From: Bolinopsis microptera
Lineage: Eukaryota; Ctenophora; Tentaculata; Lobata; Bolinopsidae
Direction: 5' to 3'
DNA: 64,000 nucleotides
Assembly: GCF_026151205.1 (NCBI RefSeq)
Contig: NC_087079.1
Coordinates: 17,788,945-17,852,944, forward strand
The position numbers and the translations under genes are program-made. Below the pieces are notes generated by a model. It did no database searches. It saw only the letters and a program-made list of their open reading frames with translations, and had not been told where the DNA came from. Below, piece after piece: positions 47,538 to 60,100 of this stretch; the stretch's first letter is position 1; each line of letters opens with the position of its first letter.

Positions 47538-50500
47538 ATGTCTTTTGTAATCGGGGCTATGGCAGTGTGCGCCGCTACTGTCGCTCAGTTAACTATCGCT
47601 ATTATGTTACTCGGAGTGGACGCTCAAAGTGAGTACCTAAATGTAAACCTTGTTATTAGTGACTAACTTAATATAAATACATTTGGTTAACTACATTTTC
47701 ACAGATTATTTGCATTTTTAAATTGTGACTCGAAGCGAAATCTTTTAACCATGTTCGGTTCATCAATAAATTATCAATGGTCGAAATATGAACACCATTT
47801 GCAAAACAAACTCCAAATAATTGCATGATTAATACTATTCTCTTTTTCTGACTATTTTCAGGTTCCTCAATTTGTACAGTGTACCTGATATTGTTGGGAG
47901 CTGATTGCATTCTCACCTCACTCAGAATAGCTCAGATGTTGGAAGGTACGTACTTAGTAACACCCTAGTAACACCTTAGTAACACCCTAGTAACACCCTA
48001 GTAACACTGATTGCATTCTCACCTCACTCAGAATAGCTCAGATGTTGGGAGGTACGTACTTAGTAACACCTTAGTAACACCTTAGTAACACCCTAGTAAC
48101 ACTGATTGTATTCTCACCTCACTCAGAATAGCTCAGATGTTGGGCGGTACGTACTTAGTAACACCCTAGTAACACCTTAGTAACACCCTAGTAACACCCT
48201 AGTAACACTGATTGCATTCTCACCTCACTCAGAATAGCTCAGATGTTGGGAGGTACGTACTTAGTAACACCTTAGTAACACCTTAATAACACCCTAGTAA
48301 CACCTTAGTAACACCCTAGTAACACCTTAGTAACACCCTAGTAACACTGATTGCATTCTCACCTCACTCAGAATAGCTCAGATGTTGGGAGGTACGTACT
48401 TAGTTAACACCCTAGTAACACCTTAGTAACACCCTAGTAACACTGATTGCATTCTCACCTCACTCAGAATAGCTCAGATGTTGGGAGGTACGTACTTAGT
48501 AACCCTAGTAACACCTTAGTAACACCCTAGTAACACTGATTGCATTCTCACCTCACTCAGAATAGCTCAGATGTTGGGAGGTACGTACTTAGTAACACCT
48601 TAGTAACACCTTAGTAACACCCTAGTAACACTGATTGCATTCTCACCTCACTCAGAATAGCTCAGATGTTGGGAGGTACGTACTTAGTAACACCTTAGTA
48701 ACACCTTAGTAACACCCTAGTAACACTGATTGCATTCTCACCTCACTCAGAATAGCTCAGATGTTGGGCGGTACGTACTTAGTAACACCTTAGTAACACC
48801 TTAGTAACACCCTAGTAACACCTTAGTAACACAGGATAGCTCAGATGTTGGGCGGTACGGAAGTGTTTGTTTAACATTTAACCTTTTATTTATTTATCTA
48901 CTGTAATTATGATCCCAACACAAACATTGGGATCACATGTCAAAATTAAGGAACTATGGTAACAAATCAGAACCAAGGCAACAAAATTGAAAGTATTTTC
49001 ATTTTCAGATTCAGATTGTCTATGTTACAAGAAGCGTGAGTTATTAATTTTATTTATTTATTTGAATTAATTTTTTGACGATGAAGATATTATACGGAAA
49101 ACGATAGATCAATCCTTTTGAAGAACAGATTTAAATTCTTACTTAGCACTTCAAATGTATGGAAAATATTTCGAATAAGATTCTCAAAATGATAAAACTT
49201 ACTATTAACACCCTCTATTCACTAGTAACACCCTAGTAACACCCTAGTAACACCTTAGTAACACCCTAGTAACACCTTAGTAACACCCTAGTAACACCCT
49301 AGTAACACCCTAGTAACATCCTAGTAACACCCTAGTAACACCCTAGTAACACCCTAGTAACACCTTAGTAACACCCTAGTAACACCCTAGTAACACCTTA
49401 GTAACACCTTAGTAACACCCTAGTAACACCTTAGTAACACCCTAGTAACACCCTAGTAACACCCTAGTAACACCTTAGTAACACCCTAGTAACACCCTAG
49501 TAAACACCCTAGTAACATCCTAGTAACACCCTAGTAACACCTTAGTAACACCCTAGTAACACCTTAGGTAACACCTTAGTAACACCCTAGTAACACCCTA
49601 GTAACACCTTAGTAACACCCTAGTAACACCCTAGTAACACCCTAGTAACACTTAGTAACACCCTAGTAACACCCTAGTAACACCCTAGTAACACCCTAGT
49701 AACACCTTAGTAACACCCTAGTAACACCTTAGTAACACCTTAGTAACACCCTAGTTATTAATACCCTATATTCCTACAGATCACAAGAATGCTAGAACTG
49801 CTATGATAGCGTTATTAATACCCTATAATTCCTACAGATCACAAGAATGCTAGGACTGCTATGATAGCGTTATTAATACCCCATATTCCTACAGATCACA
49901 AGAATGCTAGAACTGCTATGATAGCGTTATTAATACCCCATATTCCTACAGATCACAAGAATGCTAGAACTGCTATGATAGCGTTATTAATACCCTATAT
50001 TCCTACAGATCACAAGAATGCTAGGACTGCTATGATAGCGTTATTAATACCCTATATTCCTACAGATCACAAGAATGCTAGAACTGCTATGATAGCGTTA
50101 TTAATACCCTATATTCCTACAGATCACAAGAATGCTAGAACTGCTATGATAGCGTTATTAATACCCTATATTCCTACAGATCACAAGAATGCTAGAACTG
50201 CTATGATAGCGTTATTAATACCCTATATTCCTACAGATCACAAGAATGCTAGAACTGCTATGATAGCGTTATTAATACCCCATATTCCTACAGATCACAA
50301 GAATGCTAGAACTGCTATGATAGCGTTATTAATACCCTATATTCCTACAGATCACAAGAATGCTAGGACTGCTATGATAGCGTTATTAATACCCTATATT
50401 CCTACAGATCACAAGAATGCTAGAACTGCTATGATAGCGTTATTAATACCCTATATTCCTACAGATCACAAGAATGCTAGAACTGCTATGATAGCGTTAT

Positions 50501-53500
50501 TAATACCCTATATTCCTACAGATCACAAGAATGCTAGGACTGCTATGATAGCGTTATTAATACCCTATATTCCTACAGATCACAAGAATGCTAGAACTGC
50601 TATGATAGCGTTATTAATACCCTATATTCCTACAGATCACAAGAATGCTAGAACTGCTATGTTATTAATACCCTATATTCCTACAGATCACAAGAATGCT
50701 AGAACTGCTATGATAGCGTTATTAATACCCTATATTCCTACAGATCACAAGAATGCTAGAACTGCTATGTTATTAATACCCTATATTCCTACAGATCACA
50801 AGAATGCTAGGACTGCTATGTTATTAATACCCTATATTCCTACAGATCACAAGAATGCTAGAACTGCTATGTTATTAATACCCTATATTCCTACAGATCA
50901 CAAGAATGCTAGAACTGCTATGTTATTAATACCCTATATTCCTACAGATCACAAGAATGCTAGGACTGCTATGATAGTTCTGGGTCTCCTCTCATGTACG
51001 TATTTAATTACTTACATATTTACAAGATACAAATACTGGTCTTATTTCATATTCAACTAACAAGATAAAATCAGCAAGTTTGTCTTCTTTATACCACTGA
51101 ATATATTATAGTACTAGTGTAACCCGTGCCTACGGCCGGGACTTCACTATCGCAGTTGAAATCCAAAAGTATAAACCCGCCGCGCGTATTATAATCGAAG
51201 ACACGCATTACATTTTCGAAGTTAAAACAGTGCGAAAGTATGAAGTCGCTCAGTCCAAACAGGCCGCAATTTAATTCAGAGTGCCCCTCACGTATCTAAT
51301 AGTAATACTTGATAGGCAATCTTGAGGTCCAATGCCAAATTACCTAATTATATAGCAACTCTGTTATGAGGGGAGAGAGAGAGAGCGAGAGTGGGAGAGA
51401 GGGAGAGTACGTGAGACACTTTAGTATCACATTTGGGTCACAAAATGATCAATTAAACCACTTACCACCGACTGATTTAAAAATCCTTAATCATTTGGCT
51501 TCATCAGAGTTTTGTCGAAACTATACCGAAAAAACCAGTCCCATAACTCTTACCGTTTTCTTAATTAAGCCGTTCGGAAATTTCCCACGAACCCACACAC
51601 TTTTTGGGATTATTAGTATAGATTACTATAACTTGGTTTTTCTGATTAACTGATTTTAAAATCCACTTAAATCTCTGGATATTACCACACAATTGAGCTA
51701 GTCTAACTAATTAACTAATTAACTAATTACCAGCAATAGGAACGCTAGGAGTGGTAGTCTAACTAAATAACTAATTAACTAATTAACTAATTACCAGCAA
51801 TAGGAACGCTAGGAGTGGTAGTCTAACTAATTAACTAATTAACTAATTAACTAATTAACTAATTACCAGCAATAGGAACGCTAGGAGTGGTAGTCTAACT
51901 AAATAACTAATTAACTAATTAACTAATTACCAGCAATAGGAACGCTAGGAGTGGTAGTCTAACTAAATAACTAATTAACTAATTAACTAATTACCAGCAA
52001 TAGGAACGCTAGGAGTGGTAGTCTAACTAAATAACTAATTAACTAATTACCAGCAATAGGAACGCTAGGAGTGGTAGTCTAACTAATTAACTAATTAACT
52101 AATTACCAGCAATAGGAACGCTAGGAGTGGTAGGGTAACTAATTAACTAATTAACTAATTAACTAATTACCAGCAATAGGAACGCTAGGAGTGGTAGTCT
52201 AACTAATTAACTAATTAACTAATTAACTAATTAACTAATTACCAGCAATAGGAACGCTAGGAGTGGTAGTCTAACTAATTAACTAATTAACTAATTAACT
52301 AATTAACTAATTACCAGCAATACGAACGCTAGGAGTGGTAGGGAAGCAGATAACTAATTAACTAATTACCAGCAAAAGGAACGCTAGGAGTGGTAGTCTA
52401 ACTAATTAACTAATTAACTAATTACCAGCAATAGGAACGCTAGGAGTGGTAGTCTAACTAAATAACTAATTAACTAATTAACTAATTACCAGCAATAGGA
52501 ACGCTAGGAGTGGTAGTCTAACTAATTAACTAATTAACTAATTAACTAATTAACTAATTACCAGCAATAGGAACGCTAGGAGTGGTAGTCTAACTAAATA
52601 ACTAATTAACTAATTAACTAATTACCAGCAATAGGAACGCTAGGAGTGGTAGTCTAACTAAATAACTAATTAACTAATTAACTAATTACCAGCAATAGGA
52701 ACGCTAGGAGTGGTAGTCTAACTAAATAACTAATTAACTAATTACCAGCAATAGGAACGCTAGGAGTGGTAGTCTAACTAATTAACTAATTAACTAATTA
52801 CCAGCAATAGGAACGCTAGGAGTGGTAGGGTAACTAATTAACTAATTAACTAATTAACTAATTACCAGCAATAGGAACGCTAGGAGTGGTAGTCTAACTA
52901 ATTAACTAATTAACTAATTAACTAATTACCAGCAATAGGAACGCTAGGAGTGGTAGTCTAACTAATTAACTAATTAACTAATTAACTAATTACCAGCAAT
53001 AGGAACGCTAGGAGTGGTAGGGAAGCAGATAACTAATTAACTAATTACCAGCAATAGGAACGCTAGGAGTGGTAGTCTAACTAATTAACTAATTAACTAA
53101 TTACCAGCAATAGGAACGCTAGGAGTGGTAGGGAAGCAGATAAAGGACCTGGACCCGGTGTTAAACTACGTGCAAATGTTAAAGAAGATGGGATGGGAAG
53201 AGAGCGAGATGTACCACAAGGAGCCCATAGACCAGCCCTACGCTGTAATAGTACTGGGAGTAATAGCACTAATAGGGCACCTGCTCAATACCTTTGTGGC
53301 ATGTTGTCCTGGCAACCAACAAGCTGTCAGGCACAGCAACAAGCACAAGAAAGTGTGCCGGGCAGGGGGACTGATAGCTACGGTAAGTCTGAGGAGCGGG
53401 GTAGTAGCAAGTAGAGCTCAGATAGATGATGTATTAGCTGAACAAGCTTTAAAGACAGGAGCAGCTGATGAAACCACCAAAACACACCACCGTATATTAC

Positions 53501-53520
53501 CGGACCCTTGCGTTCCTTGA
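47538..53520 (+). CDS. Gene A, right copy: four-helix membrane protein
   Basis: Exons 47538-47628, 47862-47945, 49009-49035, 50948-50995, 53108-53520 (91, 84, 27, 48, 413 nt; 220 residues, TGA stop). Boundaries and phases equal the left copy. The protein has four predicted helices; helix 4 has LGVIALIGHLLNT, matching LGAIALPGHVVNT of B and VGAFALIGHLVNT of C. A basic segment (RHSNKHKKVCR) follows helix 4. Introns 2, 3 and 4 are each filled with arrays that copy the neighbouring splice site, so the gene is 6.0 kb here against 2.0 kb in the left arm. Whether the true sites are still chosen cannot be told from sequence. Confidence 0.8.
47946..48860 (+). repeat. Array copying exon 2 end and 5' splice site of gene A
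   Basis: Eight full extra copies plus one partial copy of the last about 40 bases of exon 2 (ATTGCATTCTCACCTCACTC... to TTGGGAG) with the donor GTACGTAC, separated by 3-8 units of the 11-bp TAACACCCTAG repeat. Every copy also includes TTCTCACCTCACTCAG, which looks like a 3' splice site, so each could act as a 20-nt cassette. The left arm has the genuine copy and the partial one only. Confidence 0.95.
49212..49756 (+). repeat. 11-bp array (TAACACCCTAG)n in intron 3 of gene A (right)
   Basis: About 50 units with CCCTAG or CCTTAG variants. The left arm has about eight (29,378-29,470). Confidence 0.95.
49757..50947 (+). repeat. 57-bp array copying the exon 4 acceptor of gene A, about 22 copies
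   Basis: The unit is ATATTCCTACAG (3' splice site), then ATCACAAGAATGCTAGAACT and GCTATGATAG (first about 30 bases of exon 4), then CGTTATTAATACCCT. Later units lack six bases (51 bp). Both lengths are multiples of 3, and an open frame runs through all copies into the real exon 4 (19-residue unit MIALLIPYIPTDHKNARTA). Left arm: two copies. Confidence 0.96.
51113..51629 (+). mobile_element. Interspersed-repeat insertion in intron 4 of gene A
   Basis: Begins ACTAGTGTAACCCGTGCC and ends near ATTATTAGTATAGAT. The left copy of the intron (about 29,044-29,132) has the same two ends but lacks about 420 internal bases, joined at a TCG microhomology. A related end occurs at 4,617-4,633, suggesting a dispersed repeat family. 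A purine-rich GAGA stretch lies at 51,366-51,407. Element class is not determined. Confidence 0.5.
51705..53107 (+). repeat. Array copying the exon 5 acceptor of gene A, 23 copies
   Basis: Units of about 55-72 bp: TTACCAG (3' splice site), CAATAGGAACGCTAGGAGTG and GTAG (first about 24 bases of exon 5), then a variable number of AATTAACT octamers. Two copies (near 52,335 and 53,025) extend further into the exon (GGGAAGCAGATAA). The last copy is the real exon 5 at 53,108. In the left arm only a short (TTAATTAG)n run is present (28,908-28,950). Confidence 0.96.
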
Positions 53521-53661
53521 TTTGGGTAAAATAACTTCGCTTGTGAGTTAGTGATGATGAAAGATACTGTTACTATACTACTACTAATACTGTTCTACTG
53601 TATAAACTATAAAGTGTAAAATCCGGATTGGAGTATTATTTATGAGTCGCATTGTTGTAAT

Positions 53662-53808
53662 GTATTCTGTGTAAAATTATCTTTATCCCTGTTGTTATAC
53701 GATGAATACGATGTAGTTACATTGAAACGTCGAGTAAACTCCTTTCCCTAATAAGAGCATTTTCACTTGTCGCAACAACCGGGATAAAGATAATTTTACA
53801 CAGAATAC
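53662..53808. other. 147-bp hairpin element between genes A and S (right)
   Basis: Arms 53662-53696 and 53774-53808, 35 bp with one mismatch, same as the left copy. Lies between the convergent 3' ends of A (53,520) and S (54,149). The mismatch is reciprocal: CCCTG vs CCCGG lies in opposite arms of the hairpin in the two copies, so the hairpin's loop-bearing middle is inverted or exchanged relative to the left copy. Confidence 0.7.
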
Positions 53809-54148
53809 ACTGTATAATGTTGTTACTTGAGATGCTCGTGAATATCTCGTGAAGTATGCTATTACGTTTGTAATATAAAGACAGTTATTTGACTTACTAA
53901 ATAGTTACTGGAGTTGTTTATTAAGTTCTAAGAATTGTTACACAAATTATCAATACATGTGTTAATCTTCGTTAACGCAGCCTTCTACTGTGTTATTGTA
54001 AGTATAGGTGCAGGTCGTTTCCAGGGATACCAACTTAATTTTGTTTAAATTAAATTGTGTATACTGCTCAAAAGCCCTTATGGGTGGCCTTCTGGTCTTT
54101 GAAACAAACATATTTTTATAAAATTAATAACCGATCCTGTTTCGTTTT

Positions 54149-57100
54149 TTATTCCTGTTTATCACTCGTCTCATACATCAAATTGTAGGACTAGGAGTGA
54201 ATGTTAAATAAAATCTATAATTAACACTAAACTTAAAAATGAAGTAGTAATTTACATTTTGTAAATTTACTGTAAACTTACTCTGTCTGATATAGGAAGA
54301 GAAGTGTTGCTCAGTGCTGATAACACGTGATTTGCTATCACACCAAGTTCAGTAGTCAGCTCAGAGTACAGAGCAGTGCACAGTTTAACATCCCTCAGGT
54401 GCCCGTCTAGATCACCCTGTAGTAGTGGGTATTAGTGTCATGACGTCACGTTATGTTGTGATGACGTCACGTTATGTTGTGATGACGTCACGTTATGTTG
54501 TGATGACGTCACGTTATGTTGTGATGACGTCACGTTATGTTGTGATGACGTCACGTTATGTTGTGATGACGTCACGTTATGTTGTGATGACGTCACGTTA
54601 TGTTGTGATGACGTCACGTTATGTTGTGATGACGTCACGTTATGTTGTGATGACGTCACGTTATGTTGTGATGACGTCACGTTATGTTGTGATGACGTCA
54701 CGTTATGTTGTGATGACGTCATGTTATGTTGTGATGACGTCACGTTATGTTGTGATGACGTCACGTTATGTTGTGATGACGTCACGTTATGTTGTGATAA
54801 CGTCACGTTATGTTGTGATGACGTCACGTTATGTTGTGATGAAGTCACGTTATGTTGTGATGACGTCACGTGGTGTGAAGATGACGTCACGTTATGTTGT
54901 GATGACGTCACGTTATGTTGTGATGACGTCACGTTATGTTGTGATGAAGTCACGTTATGTTGTGATGACGTTACGTTATGTTGTGATGACGTCACGTTAT
55001 GTTGTGATGACGTCACGTTATGTTGTGATGAAGTCACGTGGTGTAAAGATGACGTGACGTTATGTTGTGATGACGTCACGTTATGTTGTGATGACGTCAC
55101 GTGTTAAGATATCACGTACCTGATATTTAGAGAGGAGTTCCAGTAGGAGCTGGCACTTAGCTCTACACTTGCTGCTAGTAGTTCCCAGTGATATCTCCAG
55201 CCCACAACTACACACACTGTCCTCTAGTTGTAGTTGCCCGCACTCCTTCTCTAGCGAGCCCACCTGGTATTAGTGTAGGAGTAACAGAGGCATGTTGTAT
55301 ACTTTAAAAACCACAAATCTCTGAAAAAATACAAGTATTGACAATTTGCTGTCCTCTTCATCTGCTTGAAAGTAAAGTAAGGTAAGCCTCAATGTAAAAC
55401 TAACCAGCTGTAGGGAGGCGGTGATCTGGTCGTGTAGTCCCGGTAACCCGGTTATAAAGCTCTTATCATAGCCTTCACTACGCAACAATAACTCCAGCTC
55501 CTTCAGCATAGTGTCAAACTGTGACATCATGACCTCGTGACCACGAAGTGATGCTTGAAGGTCTTGCAAGTGGCGACATCGCTCTGATTTACGTGTGATC
55601 TGAAGTGCAATTAAAGTTAACGTATTATTAATTATCCAATATTTCTAGTAGTCAAATATGATAATATTAATAAGACTTCTAGATGAGTAGCCCTGATTTA
55701 GCTTCTAGTCACGTCACACGACAACTAATGACGTCACGTGACATAGAGTTACCTTATCAGAGAGCTGAGCCCATCGACCGTTACAAGTCTCAAACTGGGA
55801 GGAAATGAACTGCTCGTAACTAGAATCTAGTGATCCCATCAATTGGTGAGAGAGTTGTCGAGTAGACTGTATTTCTGCTGACTGGAGAAAAAGGAGGTTA
55901 ACAACACGTTACCTTAACAACACATAACCACAACAATATGTTTCTATATGAACACATAACCATAGCAACATGTTCTAACAACAACACATAACCATAACAA
56001 CACATAACCACACAGTTGTGATATACCTGAGTGTTAAGTTGGTCGATGTAACCATGGTAGAGTTGCACATGTCTAGTGTACTGATCCCCTTCTTCAGGTT
56101 GGTGTGTACTCTCTCTTCTACTCAACCCTTCTAACCAGGTTGTGATAGTGTTAGTGTGGTCCTGTAGGTTGAGGAGTCCCTCTAGTGCTATGTTAACTTC
56201 ACTGTATCTACTTCTCACTTCCTCGTCTAGCTTCTCCCACAACGTGTGTAGTATTGTCAGATCACTCCTGTAGTGATATCAGGTCTTATTTGTCACGTGA
56301 CGTATAAGCAACACAACCAAACAGTAGAAACCCGTGGTATTTGATGACGTCACGAGATATATGATGACGTCACGTGGTATCTGATGACGTCAGTTTACTG
56401 TATACTCACGTGAGTTGTTTTGCAGCAGAGGGAGAGAGATGTATCAGTAGGTCTCTTCCGTACGCTATAACATTGTCTAGTTTCAGTTTCAGCACGCTCA
56501 GCTCGTCTACTCTAGTCTTGTACCTGTCACGTATAGTATATAGTATATACTTATATATAGGCAGTATATAGTATAGTCACGTGGTTTCATAACGCAACCG
56601 AACTGTTGAGACCCCAAAGATGATAACATTCTTAATTAAAAAGGAGTGATCTCTAAGTACAATTCTAACGTGTTATATATGTTCTGGGAGCGTTGTAAGC
56701 TTCCTAAAGAGTCTGCTGTGTTACTTTCTTCACTGGGCCCGTCATTTAGAGCTGTCTGTAGCCATGCCCCTGTGAGTTGTAATTAATGTTAGAAGACTAT
56801 ATTTTATACTTGCACATGTCAAAAGGTGAAGGATAATTTTCTTCCGTGTCTTTTTATATATACACGCCAATCATTGTCCCGCAATAACACGAGGTAATGC
56901 GCATTAAAACGTGCTAACCCGCAATAACACGTGGTAACACGCGATAACACGTGGTAACGCGCGATAACACGTGGTAACGCGCATTGAAACGTGCTTACCC
57001 GCAATAACACGTTATAACGCGCGATAAAACGTGCTAACCCGCAATAACACGTGGTAACGCGCAATAACACGTGATATTCAGCTCACCTAGCTCATTGTAG

Positions 57101-60100
57101 TCCTGACGGAACTTGAGGAATTTGTTACTCTCCACCTCCAAATAGTTTGACTTCTCACCCACACGGGCTGATAAACTGAAGTATGTTGCTTGATAATATT
57201 GGGGAGTTGTACGGGGTCCGGACTCTACGGCGAGTCTCGCGTCGTAGAGTCCCGGACACAAACCTGTAACTTTTACGAACAAGTCATTGGCGGTCTCACA
57301 ACAAGCAGACAGTTTGGACGGCTTATTGCATAAGACAAGTAGTTGTGGTTTATTTATTAAACAATCCATTGTTATATATATATACATATATATACACATA
57401 ATACATTGAAACAACAGATTGGTACTCTCTGAATGTGAATAAGCTTACTTGATGTTGAAGTAAGAAAAGAGAAAAGTTCACTTTACAAGCAAGTGTTATA
57501 GTCAATCAACAAGGATCGTATCAGCTAACTACTTCAAAACAAGTTACTTAATTATTTACAAAACAAGCGTGTAGGAAAATGTTAATAGTAGTTACATACA
57601 CGTGGTCACTTAGAAAAAGTAAATAGTGACTAATGTGACTGTACAATATGCATAAAACGAGGGATGCTCTAATATTATGCGTATTGTGCGAGAGGGAGAC
57701 TTTTAAGCGAACACATCCTAGTATGTAGACAGCAGACAGACAGACAGCAGACAGACATCATGTAGACAACTTATAGATTATAACTATACAGACAGTGCGC
57801 AGTGCCACTGATTATATGATTAAATTTGACCCTTTGGTTACCCCAAAATTTGGGGCCCTAATCACTAATGCCCTCTGCAATTAAATTACTCATACAAATA
57901 AAAGGGAGCGTAAATATCAGTGAGACTAAGGTTCAACACAATAATTAAAAGATTAAAAAAGATGCTGAATCAACAGTAGCACTAGTTTGCGACTAACTTG
58001 TTGAAGTTGTCTCTAAGCTAAGTTTGACTCTGTACTAACTTGTTGAAGTTGTCTCTAAGCTAAGTTTGGCTCTGTACTAACTTGTTGAAGTTGTCTCTAA
58101 GCTACGTTTGGCTCTGTACTAACTTGTTGAAGTTGTCTCTAAGCTAAGTTTGACTCTGTACTAACTTGTTGAAGTTGTCTCTAAGCTAAGTTTGACTCTG
58201 TACTAACTTGTTGAAGTTGTCTCTAAGCTAAGTTTGACTCTGTACTAACTTGTTGAAGTTGTCCCGTAAGTTCTGAGAGTTGTGGGTTTGTCCGGGTAGT
58301 ATCTGATCTAGCTTCCCTGCGAACTGTTCTACACTGGTAATATCCTCTCCTATCGTGCGTAACTCACTCTGCAGATCCTGCAATAACATGGAACTGTTAC
58401 TTTCTAAACTATTAATATATTTTTATAATCTTTTTAAATTTCACCATCAAAACTATAATAATAATACTTGTAATAAGTCCTAAACAGAATTATATTGTCA
58501 AGTTATTGCGGCAGTATCCTCATTACAGTATCGGCGAGTACGAAGAAAAGCTTTTAACTAAATTATAGCTTTGAAACCTTGGCAACACTTCCAAACCGCC
58601 CAAAACTAACTTCACGATGAATAAGGACTCCTTATAATTAAGGAGGTAATAAACCCTCCTAACTCCACTAACTGACAACCCTCCACCTACAACCTACTCA
58701 CATCCCAGCAGCACCCTCAGTAGAATCGACAAACAGATCGTACCTTCTCTAATGAAGCAGCTGACTCAGCAGAGGAAGATGTCTGTCTAGTCTGTTTCGT
58801 GCTGGAGACTGCACTTTTAGTAGAGGTTTTAGTAGCTGCAGAGTTCTGCCTCATCTTAGAGTTAGCTGCAGAGTTAGTAGCTACACTTTGGTCACTGCTA
58901 GTTGTCATAAAATCTCCCATAGTTGTCATGGTGCTGCTCTTCGTTGCCAGGGTGCTGCTCTTCGTTGCCAGGGTGCTGCTCTTCGTTGCCAGGGTGCTGC
59001 TTTTTGTTGCCATGGTGCTGCTCTTCGTTGTCATGGTGCTGCTCTTCGTTGTCATGGACGTTACCTCTGCTCCACTCATAATGTCACTGTGTGTTTTAAC
59101 AGACTGCAGATGCTGACTGAGCTGTAAGGACATCAAATCACGTGATAAGAGTCTGCCATGTTTGAGAGTGGGCACTAAGAAGGGTTATTATGTGAAGAAA
59201 AAAAGACAAGATCCGACATCAAACAGAAGGATAATCCGACATAAAGCGACTGCGATGATAATTATAAGACGAATCAACTAAATCTGTGCCCTCCTCAGAC
59301 TGAGTAGGTATAATGAAGGTAGGTAGCCAGGAAGGAAGGACCCAATTATTTCCAACACCCCGCTCCGATAATAATTGGGTGTACTAGGGTACTACTAAGG
59401 GCTAACTAGTCGACTGTGAGGAAGATGGTAAGACACGGATAATCACCCCCTTTTTAAAACTAATTATTTAATTTTGAGAATAGGACTGTGAACACCTAAT
59501 TTGAGAACAATTAGCAGCGGAACCCTAAACTATTCTTGTAAAAGTTGTAAACAACGCAAAATGTTCAGAGATACGAGATATTGTATATCGGCAACTGATT
59601 AAGTAATGTCAATAGAATACCACATTAAGGTAGCTACCAGAGCGTGAAGCTGTCTGTAACAGCAGCAAGGCGAGCTAATCATGTAAAATATTATTATTTA
59701 TGACAAGCTTACTTAGCAATAGTAGAGGTATTAATAGCAAGCATGGTTAATTGGACACTCGCATAGTTCTTAAATAACTTTAAAGACTGTAAATGGGTTT
59801 TTACATAATATTAGCTGCAGGGTTTTAACAGAATTCATAGTCGGGAAGGCCAAATGATACTGCCAGACAGGACATTTGGTGACTTTGATAAAACACGTCC
59901 CCATAAAATTAAATTCGGCATTACGTAGATACACGTGATATGTCGTCACTAAACGTGGTACTAACCTTTGCCGGCCTGGTTGTCAGGAAGTTGACTGGAA
60001 GCTGAAAGTCTCTACTGATAAGGATTTTAGGGTAAATATATCTGTTCTCATCCTCCCCACATGCAATGTTGTAGCTATTACTACGACTCCGCGACGACAT

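Noticed and set aside
51366-51653. 95-codon frame in gene A intron 4
   Set aside because: Lies inside a dispersed repeat whose core is deleted in the other copy of the gene.
54425-55107. Frames of 128-220 codons on both strands
   Set aside because: Intronic 21-bp array inside gene S; both strands open because the period is a multiple of 3 without stops.
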